DNA of 64,000 nucleotides from Actinomycetes bacterium (GCA_021798985.1 JAJZBI010000013.1:1-64000), one strand, 5' to 3'; shown: positions 43,956 to 53,651, numbered from the stretch's first letter. Notes: a model not told the origin generated them from the sequence alone. Translations and numbers: made by a program.

Positions 43956-45067
43956 GGGACGCCGCGACCCGCGAGGTCGCGCCAGCAACGCCACCGAGCG
44001 GGCCGCCGCGGCGGGCGACGATCCGGGACGTGGCGCTGCGCGCCGGAGTCTCGCTCGGCACGGTGTCCAACGTCTTGAACCGGCCCGAGCTCGTCGCGCC
44101 CGAGACGCGCCAGCGCGTGCTCGACGCCATCTCGGACACCGGCTTCGTGCGCTCGAGCGCCGCGCACCAGCTGCGGGCCGGCAAGAGCCGCTCGATCGGC
44201 GTCGTGATCTTGGACGTGGCGAACCCGTTCTTCACCGAGCTCGTGCGGGGGATCGAGCACACGATGGTCGAACACGGCTACGTGCTCGTGCTGTGCTCGA
44301 CCGATGAGTCGGCGAGTCGCGAGCAGCGCTATTTGCGCATGCTCGAGGAGCACCGCGTCGAAGGGGTGCTGGCGACCCCGGCCGAGCGCGACCTCGCCTC
44401 TTTCGTCGCGCTCGCCGAGCGCGGCGTGCCGACGGTACTGCTCGACCGCCCGGCGCCGCCCGGACGGCTCTGTGCGGTCACCGTCGACGACGCCCGCGGA
44501 GGGGAGCTCGCCGCCGCCCACCTCTTCGGCCTCGGCCACCGGCGCATCGCCTTCGTGAACGGCCCGGCGACCATCCGCCAGTGCGCGGACCGCCGCCGCG
44601 GGGCGCGGCGCGCGGCGCGGCGCGCCGGCCGCGATCCTGGTGATGCCATCTGCGAGGTGCTGGTGCCGAGCCTCACCGCCGAGCAGGGCGAGGCGGCCAG
44701 CGCGCGCGTGCTGGCATGCGAGCCGCGCCCGAGCGCGGTGATGTGCGCGAACGACCTGCTGGCCCTCGGGGTCTTAAAGGGCCTCGTCGCCCGGGGCCTG
44801 CGCGTGCCAGAGGACCTCGCGCTCGTCGGCTACGACGACGTGGTCTTCTCCTCGATGCTGTCGCCGGCGCTCACCTCGGTCCGCCAGCCCAAGTTCGAGC
44901 TCGGGGCAACGGCGGCGGGCCTTTTGCTCGAGGAGCTGAGCGGAGCGCCGCACGAGCACCGCGAAGTGGTCTTCGCACCCGAGCTCGAGGTACGCGCCTC
45001 GACGATGGGCACCGCCCGGCCGGCCGCTCGTCGCGAGGGGCGCTCGGACGTGGCGCCGAGCCGGTGA
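43952..45067 (+). CDS. LacI-family regulator at the end of the rha operon
   Basis: DNA-binding repressor (371 aa). Helix-turn-helix RATIRDVALRAGVSLGTVSNVLNRP, hinge AAHQLRAGKSRSIGVVI, effector domain with DVANPFFTELVRGIEHTM, RGVPTVLLDRPAPPGR, MCANDLLALGVLKGLV and ALVGYDDVVFSSMLSPALT. The segment CADRRRGARRAARRAGRD in the effector domain is unusually Arg-rich. ATG 43952 overlaps a short upstream frame (ATGA); ATG 43895 is an alternative. Likely regulator of the rha and lut promoters. Its stop overlaps the next gene (GTGA). Confidence 0.92.
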   Translation: MRDAATREVAPATPPSGPPRRATIRDVALRAGVSLGTVSNVLNRPELVAPETRQRVLDAISDTGFVRSSAAHQLRAGKSRSIGVVILDVANPFFTELVRGIEHTMVEHGYVLVLCSTDESASREQRYLRMLEEHRVEGVLATPAERDLASFVALAERGVPTVLLDRPAPPGRLCAVTVDDARGGELAAAHLFGLGHRRIAFVNGPATIRQCADRRRGARRAARRAGRDPGDAICEVLVPSLTAEQGEAASARVLACEPRPSAVMCANDLLALGVLKGLVARGLRVPEDLALVGYDDVVFSSMLSPALTSVRQPKFELGATAAGLLLEELSGAPHEHREVVFAPELEVRASTMGTARPAARREGRSDVAPSR

Positions 45068-45678
45068 GCGCCGACGCCAGCCCGCCTGGACCCGCCCTCG
45101 GCTATCGGCCCAGCCTCGCGGCGATCGCGGACCGCATCGCGGAGCAGGTCATGCCGGGGCGGTGCTGCATCGTCGCGATCTCGGGCGTTGGTGGCAGCGG
45201 CAAGACGACGCTTGCCACCGCACTCGGGCGCCTGGTCGACTTCGGCGTCATCGGCGCGGACGAGTTCGCCACGGCTGCGGTGCTCGAGCGCTCGAGCGAC
45301 TGGCGGGGGATCGACCGTGATCGCCTGGCGCGCGAGGTGATCGGACCGGCGCGGCGCGGCGCGAGCACCCTCACCTACGCCTCGTGTCGTGACTGGGAGC
45401 ACTTCTCGAGCGAGCCGGCGACCTGTTCGGTCGGTGCTGGGTTGATCATCGAGGGCGTCGGGCTCTTCCATCCGAGCCTCGCCGACGCCTTCGACCTCGC
45501 GTTGTGGCTCGACGTGGACCTCGAGTTGGCCACCGCGCGGGGGATCGCCCGCGACGGTACGGCAACGGGCTCGGCCGCCGAGGCGCAATGGCGAGCGGTG
45601 TGGCGGGCGAACGAGATCGACTTCCTCACCCGCTTCGACCCGATCGGCCGCGCCGACCTCGTGATCTCGCCGGCGTGA
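45064..45678 (+). CDS. Uridine-kinase-like P-loop kinase
   Basis: Small nucleoside/sugar-kinase fold NTPase (204 aa). Walker A is IVAISGVGGSGKTTLATALG (about residue 30). LVDFGVIGADEFATAAVLE follows, then YASCRDWEHFSSEPAT, LIIEGVGLFHPSLADAFDLALW as the Walker-B-like strand, and a lid with RGIARDG. The pattern is that of the uridine kinase / AAA_18 group widely annotated in actinobacteria with unknown substrate. The GTG start overlaps the lacI stop by four bases (GTGA), so the two are coupled; a role in sugar or nucleoside salvage is inferred. Confidence 0.85.
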   Translation: MSADASPPGPALGYRPSLAAIADRIAEQVMPGRCCIVAISGVGGSGKTTLATALGRLVDFGVIGADEFATAAVLERSSDWRGIDRDRLAREVIGPARRGASTLTYASCRDWEHFSSEPATCSVGAGLIIEGVGLFHPSLADAFDLALWLDVDLELATARGIARDGTATGSAAEAQWRAVWRANEIDFLTRFDPIGRADLVISPA

Positions 45679-45712
45679 TCAGGCGGGTGGCGCTCGTCGG
45701 GCCGGTGCCGCC

Positions 45713-48700
45713 TCAGCGATCGAGCATCGCCCCTGAGATCGGGAGCTCGGCGTCGTTCGCGGTCTCAAATGCCGCCCACATCGCGGCGTAGGGGCCGTTG
45801 CGGGCGACGAGCTCATCGTGGCTGCCGCTCTCGGCGACCTCGCCGTGGGCGAGGACGACGATGCGGTCGGCGTCGCGGGCGCTTTGTAGCCGGTGGGCGA
45901 TCAGCACCGTCGTCCGCCCGTCGGCGACGGCGTGCATCGCCGCGCTCACCCGCCCCTCGCTCTTGAGGTCGAGGTTCGAGGTCGCCTCGTCGAGGAGCAA
46001 GATGGCAGGGTCGACGAGCTGGGCGCGGGCGAGCGCGATCAGCTGACGCTCGCCGGCCGACAGCGAGCGACCGCGCTCGGCGATCTCGTGGAGGTAACCG
46101 CCGGGGAGCTTCGCGATCACCTCGTGCGCGCCCACGGCGCGCGCCGCGGCCTCGACGTCGGCGTCGCTCGCGTGCGGCCGGCCGTACGCGATGTTGTCGC
46201 GCACGGTGCCGGAGAATAAGAACGCCTCCTGGGGCACGTAGCCGAGCTGGCTGCGCAGCGCGTGCAGGTCGAGTTCGCGCAGGTCGTGGCCGTCGACGCG
46301 GACCGTGCCCTCGTCGGGGTCATAGAAGCGGGCGAGCAGCTTGACGAGGGTGGACTTGCCCGCGCCGGTCTTGCCGACCAGCGCCACCGTCTCGCCCGGT
46401 CGCACCGACAGCGTGATGCCACGCAGCGCCTCTCCGGTCACCGGCGCGTCGATGCGTGGACCGTCGCGCCGATCGGCGGGCCCGCGTCGCTCCGGCCGGG
46501 CGCGTGCGAGCGGCACGGCGGGGTAGGCGAAGTGCACCGCCTCGAGCTCGATCGCACCGCTCAGACGCTCGGGCACGACGGCGTCGGGGCGCTCGGCGGT
46601 CCGCGGCTCGAGGCGCATCAGCTCACCGATGCGCCCGATCGAGACCCTTGTCTGCTGCCAGGCGTCGAAGACCTGGGAGAGCTGCTGGATCGGGGAGAAG
46701 AAGAGGTCGATGTACAAGATGAAGGCGATCAGCGCCCCGGGCGCGAGCTGGTGGCTGGCGACGAGGCCTGCGCCGACTCCGAGGACGATGGCGTCGGCGC
46801 CCGAGGAGAGGAACTGGACGAAGGGGAAGTAGGTGGCGACGAGGCGCTGGGCGCCGACGCGAGCGTCGAGGTAGTCGCGGCCCAGCGCGTGGAAGCGTTC
46901 GCGCGTCTCGGCCTCATGCGTGAACGCCTGCGCCTCGCGCACGCCCGCGAGGCTCTCTTGGAAGTCGGCGTTGACGATGGCGATCCGCTCGCGCGACAGC
47001 TCATAGCAGCGCGCCGCCCGTCGGCGGAAGACCACGGTGGCGAGGGCGAGGGGCAAGACGACGCTCAAGGTGGCGAGGCCGAGCTCGGCGTCGATGACCA
47101 CGAGGGCGGCGCCGACGCCGACGAAGGTGACCATCGAGACCAATGCCGACAGGACGCCGTTCTCGATTAGCGACTCGAACTGATCGACGTCGGTGGTCAT
47201 GCGGGTCATGATCCGCCCGGTCATCTCTCGCTCGTAGTAGTCGAGGGAGAGGCGTTGGAGCTGCGCCCAGATCCGGATGCGCAGCGAGCACATGATGCGC
47301 TGGGCCGTGCGCCCGGTGACGAAGGTCTCGGCGATCTCGTCGAGGAGATCGAAGAGCGCGATGGCGAAATAGACCGCTGCCGCCATGAGGACCACGGCGA
47401 GCGAGCCGTGCTCCACGCCGCGGTCGATGCCGACCTTGACGAGCAGCGGCCCGCAGATCGCGGCGATCGCGTCGATCACCACGAGCACCAGGCCGAAGGC
47501 GAGCGGCCAGGCGAACGCGGCGAGTAGGCGGCGCAAGGAGAACCTGGCGTCGGGGGTCGACTCGGCGCGCAAATCGATCGCCGCGACGTCGCGCACGGGT
47601 CGCAGCGCTGCCACGCGACCGAGCAGCTCGGGCGTCGGCGCGAGGTTGAGCCGCCAGCCGCCGCCCCCACCGCCGAGGCCGGGCCCGAGGCTCGGCCCGG
47701 CGCGCCACGCGCTCGGCGCGCCGCCGCCGCTCGGCGCTCGGCGCCACGCCGACGCCGTCGTCGCGCCGTCGCTCGCCGGCTTGGCCTGTTCCTCCTCGCT
47801 CCCCCCGAGCCCAGCGAGCAGGGTCCGGTAGGCGGCGCTCGTCGCCATCAACTCCTCGTGACTGCCCTCGGCGACGATCCGGCCCGCCTCGAGCACGGCG
47901 ATCCGATCGGCCAGGCGCAGCGTGGAGCGGCGATGCGCGATCAGCAGGGTCGTGCGCCCGGCGAGCACATGGCGGAGCGCGTCGTGGATGGCGCCTTCGA
48001 CGACGGCGTCGATCGCGCTCGTGGCGTCGTCGAGGACGAGCACGGCGGGGTCCGACAAGATCGCGCGGGCAAGGGCGATCCGCTGGCGCTGACCGCCGGA
48101 CAAGGTGAGGCCCCGTTCGCCGACCATGGTGTCGTAGCCCTTGGGGAGCGCGGCGATGAATTCGTGTGCTGCCGCTGCCTTGGCCGCAGCGTGGATCTCG
48201 GCGTCGCTCGCGCCCGGTCGGCCATACGCGATGTTGGCGCGCACCGAGGCAGAGAAGAGGAAGCTGTCCTCAAAGACGAGCCCGATGCTTCGGCGTAAGA
48301 AGTCGAGCCGCAGCCCCGAGAGATCGTGGCCGTCCAGGCGGATCGTCCCGGCGTCGGGCGCATAGAAACGGGCGAGCAGCATCGCGGCGGTCGACTTGCC
48401 GCTCGCGCTCGCACCGACGAGCGCGAGCCGCTCGCCGGGAGCGAGGTGGAGGTCCAAGCCGTCGAGTACGGGGGCGGCACCCTCGCGATAGGAGAAGGCG
48501 ACCCGGTCGAAGTCGAGCTCGCCGCGCACCTCGGCGAGCTCGACGGCGCCTGGGCGATCCGCGATCGCCGGGGCGAGGTCGAGGAGCTGGAAGATCCGCT
48601 CGACACCGGCGCGGGCCTGCTGGCCGATGGTGAGGACCCCGGCGAGCTGGCGCGCGGGCGCGAGCATCTGGGCCAGGTAGGTCGAGAAGGCGAGGAAGGT

Positions 48701-49555
48701 CCCGAGCGTGATGTCGTGGTGCAGGGCCATGTCGCCGCCGAGCGCCAACAGCGCCGCCTGACCGATCGTCGGGACCGCCTCGAGCAGGGGCTGGTAGCGC
48801 GACTGGAGCCGCACCGCGCGGAGCTGGGAGCCATAGAGCGCCTGGGCGGCGCGCGCGAGGCGACCGAGCTCGCGGCGTTCCTGGCCGAACGCCTTGACGA
48901 CGCGCACGCCGTTCACGTCCTCGTCGACGATCTGGGCGAGGTCGCCCTCTCGCTGCTGGGCGTCCCAGGTCGCTGGGAAGATCCGCCAGCGCATCTTGTA
49001 GGAGATGACGAGCAAAGCGGGCACGACCGCGAGGCTGACCACCGCCAGCTTCGGTGCCAGGGCGCACATCACCGCCAGCGACAGCGCCATCAACAAGACG
49101 TTGCCGCTCATGATCGGAAAGAAGCTCAACAGCCCCTGGACCAAGGTCGAGTCCGAGTTGGCCCGCGCCACGAGCTGGCCGGTCGGCATGCGGGAGAGGT
49201 TCTCCGCGTCCATCGCCAGCAGGTGGTCGTGCATGGCGTTGCGCAGGTCGTATTGGACCGACAATGCGACCCTGCCGCCGCGGTAGCGGCGCAGGTAGGC
49301 AAAGCCGAAGGCGGCGAGCGCCAAGGCAACGAGGGCCACCAGCCAGGCCCAGATCGACGAGGAGGCCGTGACGATGGCGTGGTCGACGATCTGGCGCTCG
49401 ACCAGGGGGATCATCGCCAAACAGAGGTTGCCGGCGACGGCGGCTCCGAGCGAGATGAGCACGTCGGCGCGATGGCGCATCATGTAGCCCCACAGCCGGT
49501 GCACCCAGCCGCGCTCGTTGGCCTCGGGGGCCTGCGGCGCGGCGTGCTCGCTCAC
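45713..49555 (-). CDS. Full-length asymmetric ABC exporter (two TMD-NBD halves)
   Basis: Multidrug/lipid-type exporter with both halves in one chain (1280 aa). Half 1 (about 1-600) has six helices and an NBD with GASASGKSTAAM, LTLSGGQRQRIALA and a Walker B followed by Asp (VLVLDDATSAID) in place of the catalytic Glu. After a Gly/Pro-rich linker (about 605-670), half 2 has six helices and an NBD with VGKTGAGKSTLVK, altered signature LSAGERQLIALA and a normal LLLDEATSNLD. So one ATP site is canonical and one degenerate, as in heterodimeric exporters such as BmrCD and TM287/288. The start overlaps the marR stop by 4 bp. Regulation by that MarR protein is likely; substrate unknown. Confidence 0.95.
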   Translation of the reverse strand: MSEHAAPQAPEANERGWVHRLWGYMMRHRADVLISLGAAVAGNLCLAMIPLVERQIVDHAIVTASSSIWAWLVALVALALAAFGFAYLRRYRGGRVALSVQYDLRNAMHDHLLAMDAENLSRMPTGQLVARANSDSTLVQGLLSFFPIMSGNVLLMALSLAVMCALAPKLAVVSLAVVPALLVISYKMRWRIFPATWDAQQREGDLAQIVDEDVNGVRVVKAFGQERRELGRLARAAQALYGSQLRAVRLQSRYQPLLEAVPTIGQAALLALGGDMALHHDITLGTFLAFSTYLAQMLAPARQLAGVLTIGQQARAGVERIFQLLDLAPAIADRPGAVELAEVRGELDFDRVAFSYREGAAPVLDGLDLHLAPGERLALVGASASGKSTAAMLLARFYAPDAGTIRLDGHDLSGLRLDFLRRSIGLVFEDSFLFSASVRANIAYGRPGASDAEIHAAAKAAAAHEFIAALPKGYDTMVGERGLTLSGGQRQRIALARAILSDPAVLVLDDATSAIDAVVEGAIHDALRHVLAGRTTLLIAHRRSTLRLADRIAVLEAGRIVAEGSHEELMATSAAYRTLLAGLGGSEEEQAKPASDGATTASAWRRAPSGGGAPSAWRAGPSLGPGLGGGGGGWRLNLAPTPELLGRVAALRPVRDVAAIDLRAESTPDARFSLRRLLAAFAWPLAFGLVLVVIDAIAAICGPLLVKVGIDRGVEHGSLAVVLMAAAVYFAIALFDLLDEIAETFVTGRTAQRIMCSLRIRIWAQLQRLSLDYYEREMTGRIMTRMTTDVDQFESLIENGVLSALVSMVTFVGVGAALVVIDAELGLATLSVVLPLALATVVFRRRAARCYELSRERIAIVNADFQESLAGVREAQAFTHEAETRERFHALGRDYLDARVGAQRLVATYFPFVQFLSSGADAIVLGVGAGLVASHQLAPGALIAFILYIDLFFSPIQQLSQVFDAWQQTRVSIGRIGELMRLEPRTAERPDAVVPERLSGAIELEAVHFAYPAVPLARARPERRGPADRRDGPRIDAPVTGEALRGITLSVRPGETVALVGKTGAGKSTLVKLLARFYDPDEGTVRVDGHDLRELDLHALRSQLGYVPQEAFLFSGTVRDNIAYGRPHASDADVEAAARAVGAHEVIAKLPGGYLHEIAERGRSLSAGERQLIALARAQLVDPAILLLDEATSNLDLKSEGRVSAAMHAVADGRTTVLIAHRLQSARDADRIVVLAHGEVAESGSHDELVARNGPYAAMWAAFETANDAELPISGAMLDR

Positions 49556-50034
49556 TGCTCGCTGCCCAGGCGCTCGCCGGCGAGCGCTTCGATCGCCCGG
49601 TCCATCGCCGCGAGCGCCGCGATCAGCGCGTCGCCGGCGCCGCTCTTGCCGGCGATCGCTGCCAGCTTGGCCAGCATCTCCTCCTCAGCGGCCTGCAGCA
49701 CGGCGCGACCTCGCTCGGTCAGGTCGAGCGCGGCGGCTCGCTGATCACCGGCGACGCTGTGGCGCTCGAGCAGCCCGCGTTCGCACAGGGTCTCGACCAG
49801 CGTGCTCACCGCCGGCTTGCCGAGCGCCAGGCGACGAGCGATGCGGGAGGCCTGCTCGGCACCATCGGCGATCGCCGCCAGCACCCGGTACTGGGCGAGG
49901 CTCAGCTCGCCGCAGCTGCGCTCGAGCATGCGGGCGCTGCGCGTGAGGGCGCGCAGGGCACCGAGCGCGGGGTCGTCGTGGCGCGCGGCCGCCGCCGGAG
50001 CATTCATGAGGGCGGGCGTCGGGGGAACGGCCAC
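49552..50034 (-). CDS. MarR-family regulator of the exporter operon
   Basis: Winged-helix repressor (160 aa from GTG 50034; 151 aa from ATG 50007). The core reads ERSCGELSLAQYRVLAAIADG, then IARRLALGKPAVSTLVETLCERGLLERHSVAGDQRAAAL as DNA-binding helix and wing with the conserved D-x-R, followed by dimerisation helices. Overlaps the exporter gene by 4 bp, the standard MarR-exporter arrangement. A perfect 15-bp palindrome lies 11 bp upstream of the GTG and is the obvious autoregulatory site. Confidence 0.92.
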   Translation of the reverse strand: MAVPPTPALMNAPAAAARHDDPALGALRALTRSARMLERSCGELSLAQYRVLAAIADGAEQASRIARRLALGKPAVSTLVETLCERGLLERHSVAGDQRAAALDLTERGRAVLQAAEEEMLAKLAAIAGKSGAGDALIAALAAMDRAIEALAGERLGSEQ

Positions 50035-50045
50035 CCCGAGGAGCC

Positions 50046-50080
50046 TAGCAAGATAGTTCGTTCGTCGAACTATCTTGCTA
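50046..50080. promoter_or_regulatory. 15-bp perfect palindrome, likely MarR operator
   Basis: Arms TAGCAAGATAGTTCG (50046-50060) and CGAACTATCTTGCTA (50066-50080) around TTCGT. It is clearly more AT-rich than its surroundings and is placed at the marR promoter/start. It also follows the upstream secreted-protein stop by 29 nt, so it could double as a terminator for that gene. The AGTTCG/CGAACT core resembles actinobacterial MarR sites. Confidence 0.7.
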
Positions 50081-50109
50081 GTCGAGGGCCGGTGCGTCCG
50101 CCCGAGTGC

Positions 50110-52371
50110 TCAGCAGGCGTAGTCGGGATCGATCCCATACGGCGAGGGCAGGACCCCGGGGGTCTCTTGGAGCAGCCAGGGAACGCCCCCAGCGAACAGG
50201 TCGGTCTTCTTCGAGCCCTGATAGTGGGCGGTGCCGGCGCACCAGCGGGCAAGGATCGTGGTGCTCGGCAGACCGCGCTCGTGATAGGGGGGCTTGGTCC
50301 AGGGGACGCCGGCGATCCACAGCGGCACCCGCTTGCCGGCCGGGACGTAGTCACCGGCGATGGCGGAGTACTGCAGGCTCGAGGAGTAGATCCCGACGGT
50401 GATCTTCTGGGCGCGCAGGGCGTCGATGGCCCCTTGGATCGTGCGGTCGTTGAGCTTGCGGTTCGCCGACCAGTACCGTCCGGCGGCGAAGTCCGCGTAC
50501 TCGCCCGGTGAGAGCGCGGCGTTCTCGACGTCGATCCACCAAAGCGATGAGCGCGTCCCCTTCGCGTTCGCGTAGGCGAGGGCGTTGCGGGCGCCGTTGT
50601 AGCCGTAGTTGTAGGCCCGGCAGGAGGCTTGGCGATCCCGTGGCCGCGCCGCACAGCGTCCGGCCGGTCCGGTTGCCGCCTGGCGGCGCGACGCTGCGCT
50701 GTTGGTCGGGGCGTTCACGAACAGGTACAGGCTCGGCGGGTCGCCCTTGGCGGCCGCCCGGTTCGCCCAGCTGGTCTCGGCGGCGAGGCAGGAGTTCAGC
50801 GAGCTGTCGAGCCAGCCGGCGACCTGCAGCACGCTGAGGCCGAGCCGGGCCGGCAGGCCGGCCTGGGTCCGCGCCGGCGCGTGCCGGTTGCACTGGAAGT
50901 TGCTGATGTCGTAGCCGATGGCGCCGTGCGCGTAGGGGTCGCCCTTCAGCGGCTTGAGGGGTGGGAGTGCCGGCGGTGGCGGCGAGGCCGACACGCCAGT
51001 GGTCGCCCTGGCGGCCGTCGCCACCAAGGCGACCACCCCGTGGCCCGCGCTCGCGGTGACATGGCCGAGCGAACCGTGGCTCACGGCCTGGCCGTAGCCA
51101 TAGACCTGGCCCGTGTCGGTGACGACCCAGTACCCGGCGCCGTCGCGGGTCGCGGCGATCCCGACGACGGGCTGATGGCCGGCCGCGTGCGCCGGGGAGC
51201 CGTAGAAGGGGGCGTCTCCGAACTGGCGAACGGCGCCGTCGGCGTACGCGATCCAATAACCGCCGCCGTCCGCGGTCGCGGCAAGCCCGACCGCCGGTGA
51301 GCCACCGGGCCCGTGCCCCGAGCCAATGGCGCGCGCGTCGCCGTAGGGGTAGACGGTCCCGGTGCTCGTGAAGACCCAGTAGCCGTTGCCGTCCGGGGTC
51401 GGCACGATGCCGGCGACGTTGTCGCTGGTCACCTGGTGCACGGGCGAGCCGCAAAACGGTGCGTCCCCGAGGTGCACGACGCTGCCGCGATCGGTCACCG
51501 CCAAGAGCCCGCCCCCGTCGGGCGTTGCCGCCAGGGCGACGAAGGAGCCGACGTGGCGTTCCTCATACGGCGTGCCGTAGTGGACCGCGAAGCCGTACGC
51601 GAAGAGGTGGCCGTCCGCGCTGAGCAGCCAGTAGCCATTTCCGCCCGGGGTCGCTGCGGCGCCGATGATCCGTGACGACCCGGCCTTCGCCGGGAGCGAG
51701 CCGTAGTTGCGCGCCCCGCCGTAGCTGTAGACGGCACCGTTCGCGGTGATGAGGTCATAGGCGTTGGTCGCCGAGCTTGGCGCCACGCCCGTGGAGATCG
51801 ATGCGGGGGCCGTCGTGCTTGTCGAGCTCGACCCATTTCCGCTCGTTCCCGCCACGCTCGTGCTGGGCGGCGGCGCCAGCGTTTGGACGGTCGCCGGCAG
51901 CGTGGTGGTCGTCGTCGAGGTTGACCCGGTGCCACTCGTCCCTACGGCGCCACTCGTCCCTGCTGTTCCGCTCGTCCCTGCCGTGCCGCTCGTTCCTGGG
52001 ATGCCGCTCGACCCTGCCAGCGTCGTCGTGGTCGCAGCGCCTTGTTCCTCGGTTCCATAACGGGTCGAGCTTCCTGAAGTGCCTGAAGATCCGCTGAACC
52101 CCGACGTGCCCGCGGCTCCAGAGGTCCCCGACGTGCCAGAGGTCCCCGACGTGCCAGAGGTCCCCGACGTGCCAGAGGTCCCGCTCGTCCCGGATGCCAA
52201 GACGCAGCCATAGCTTGCGCCCAGGTGCGCGGCACTGGCAGGGCGCCGCGAGGTCGCACCGGCGCGCCCGGGGGCGGCAAGGATCGCCGGTGCGACCGCA
52301 GCAAGGGATGCCGTCACGGTGATGCGGTGCATCCAGCCGCGGCGGTGGTCACTGCTTGGGGCGTGGTTCAT
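50110..52371 (-). CDS. Secreted GTS-repeat / six-blade / GH25-like protein
   Basis: Exported modular protein (753 aa). Signal segment about residues 15-40 ([19 protein letters not shown]). Residues about 60-205 are a Gly-Thr-Ser repeat stalk broken by Thr-rich stretches. Then come six blades of about 46 residues with the pattern G-Y-W-(L/V)-x-x-x-x-G-x-(V/L)-x-x-x-G-x-A-x-x-x-G-S. The C-terminal 230 residues look like a GH25 lysozyme-type barrel: [19 protein letters not shown], the acidic [30 protein letters not shown] and [11 protein letters not shown]. Cell-wall binding or cleavage is inferred. ATG 52371 precedes the signal segment; no good ribosome site is visible. Confidence 0.82.
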   Translation of the reverse strand: MNHAPSSDHRRGWMHRITVTASLAAVAPAILAAPGRAGATSRRPASAAHLGASYGCVLASGTSGTSGTSGTSGTSGTSGTSGTSGAAGTSGFSGSSGTSGSSTRYGTEEQGAATTTTLAGSSGIPGTSGTAGTSGTAGTSGAVGTSGTGSTSTTTTTLPATVQTLAPPPSTSVAGTSGNGSSSTSTTAPASISTGVAPSSATNAYDLITANGAVYSYGGARNYGSLPAKAGSSRIIGAAATPGGNGYWLLSADGHLFAYGFAVHYGTPYEERHVGSFVALAATPDGGGLLAVTDRGSVVHLGDAPFCGSPVHQVTSDNVAGIVPTPDGNGYWVFTSTGTVYPYGDARAIGSGHGPGGSPAVGLAATADGGGYWIAYADGAVRQFGDAPFYGSPAHAAGHQPVVGIAATRDGAGYWVVTDTGQVYGYGQAVSHGSLGHVTASAGHGVVALVATAARATTGVSASPPPPALPPLKPLKGDPYAHGAIGYDISNFQCNRHAPARTQAGLPARLGLSVLQVAGWLDSSLNSCLAAETSWANRAAAKGDPPSLYLFVNAPTNSAASRRQAATGPAGRCAARPRDRQASCRAYNYGYNGARNALAYANAKGTRSSLWWIDVENAALSPGEYADFAAGRYWSANRKLNDRTIQGAIDALRAQKITVGIYSSSLQYSAIAGDYVPAGKRVPLWIAGVPWTKPPYHERGLPSTTILARWCAGTAHYQGSKKTDLFAGGVPWLLQETPGVLPSPYGIDPDYAC
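52118..52189. repeat. 18-bp tandem repeat encoding G-T-S units
   Basis: CCAGAGGTCCCCGACGTG is repeated three times exactly (52118-52171), with a fourth diverged copy. On the coding strand each unit gives two G-T-S triplets. It is the least diverged part of the stalk, so recent expansion is likely. Confidence 0.9.
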
Positions 52372-52667
52372 CAACGTCTCTGTACTGGGTCGCAATTCGG
52401 CCGCGTTCGCGGCCCGTACTGGGCGCGTGCTGACGCGCCAGGGGCGGCGGGAACCGCTGAATTCTTGACAAAACCCGCCATTTGTTGGCGCTGTGGCCGC
52501 ACCCACCCTCGCGCGTGGTGCGCCCCCTGGCGAGGGCCTCTGCGCGCCCCTAACAGAGTGCTAACGCCGGAAGGGAAACTCCGATTGAGTGCCTTCGCAC
52601 GATCGCAACACTGCGGACGATTCGGGGTGGCGTCGGTCCGCTTTGGCGGGCTCGGCGACGTCGGAGC

Positions 52668-52673
52668 TACAAC
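52668..52673 (+). promoter_or_regulatory. Possible -10 element of the hydroxyacid dehydrogenase gene
   Basis: TACAAC lies 6 nt before the ATG at 52680 with no ribosome site between, fitting a leaderless start. The remaining divergent region (52372-52667) shows no gene or clear operator. Confidence 0.35.
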
Positions 52674-52679
52674 CGCACC

Positions 52680-53651
52680 ATGTTGCGGATCGCAGTGCTC
52701 GATGACTACCAGCAAGTAGCGGGCCAGCTGGCGGACTGGCGACGCCTTGGCGGGTCGGCCGAGGTCGTCTTCTTCCACGAGCCGATCGCCGCATCGAGCC
52801 TCGTCGCCACGTTGCGGGATTTCGATGCGCTCGTCGTGATGCGCGAGCGCACGGCATTTCCAAGGGCGGTGCTCAACGACCTCGATCGCCTTCGCCTGCT
52901 CGTGACAACCGGGATGCGCAACGCCGCGGTAGACGTGACCTACCTTCGAGACAAGGGGGTCGTCGTCTCGGGCACGAACGGATCCTCGACACCGGCGCTT
53001 CCTGGTCTTCCGAGCCCGGTCGAGGTGGCCTTCGCGCTCGTCTTGGCGACCACCAAGCGCGTGGTGCTCGAGGACCAAGCGCTGCGCGACGGCCGCTGGC
53101 AGCTCGGCCTCCCCGGGCGGCTCGGCGGCGCCACCCTCGGGCTCGCCGGCCTCGGTCGCCTCGGATCGGCGATGGTCGCGCCAGCGCGAGCCTTTGGCAT
53201 GGAGGTGATCGCCTGGAGCGAGCACCTCGACGTGGCGCGCGCCGAGGAGCTCGGCGTGGAGCCGGTGGCCAAGGCGGCCCTGTGCGAGCGCTCCGACGTC
53301 CTGTCGATCCACTTGGTCCTCAGTGACCGCACGCGAGGGCTCTTTGGTGCTGCCGAGCTCGCCGCCATGAAGCCGAGCGCCGTGTTGGTCAACACCTCGC
53401 GCGGACCGATCGTCGAGGAGGCTGCCCTGGTCGAGGCGCTCCGACGCAAGGTGATCGCCGGCGCCGGCCTCGACGTCTATGACACCGAGCCGCTTCCGGC
53501 CGATCACCCCTTGCTCGAGCTCGACAACGTCGTCTTGCTCCCGCACCTTGGTTACGTGAGCGAGCAGGACCTGGGCGTGATGTACCAGGAAGCCATCGAG
53601 GACATCCTCGCCTACCTGGCAGGATCGCCGATCCGCCAGCTCGGCATTTAG
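52680..53651 (+). CDS. D-isomer 2-hydroxyacid dehydrogenase
   Basis: NAD(P)-dependent oxidoreductase (323 aa) of the D-lactate/3-phosphoglycerate/glyoxylate reductase family. Nucleotide-binding G-x-G-x-x-G appears as LGLAGLGRLGSAMV. The catalytic residues are all present: Arg in VLVNTSRGPIVEE, Glu in GLDVYDTEPLPADHP, His in VLLPHLGYVSE. N-terminal VTTGMRNAAVDVTYLRDKGV is typical. No ACT domain, so it is not a full-length SerA. The substrate is open; lactate or glyoxylate would fit the region's metabolism but is not shown. It stands alone between two secreted-protein genes. Confidence 0.9.
   Translation: MLRIAVLDDYQQVAGQLADWRRLGGSAEVVFFHEPIAASSLVATLRDFDALVVMRERTAFPRAVLNDLDRLRLLVTTGMRNAAVDVTYLRDKGVVVSGTNGSSTPALPGLPSPVEVAFALVLATTKRVVLEDQALRDGRWQLGLPGRLGGATLGLAGLGRLGSAMVAPARAFGMEVIAWSEHLDVARAEELGVEPVAKAALCERSDVLSIHLVLSDRTRGLFGAAELAAMKPSAVLVNTSRGPIVEEAALVEALRRKVIAGAGLDVYDTEPLPADHPLLELDNVVLLPHLGYVSEQDLGVMYQEAIEDILAYLAGSPIRQLGI

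Noticed and set aside
52118..52189. Regular 18-bp repeats considered as a CRISPR array
   Set aside because: Units are contiguous without spacers, keep a reading frame and encode G-T-S; no cas genes.
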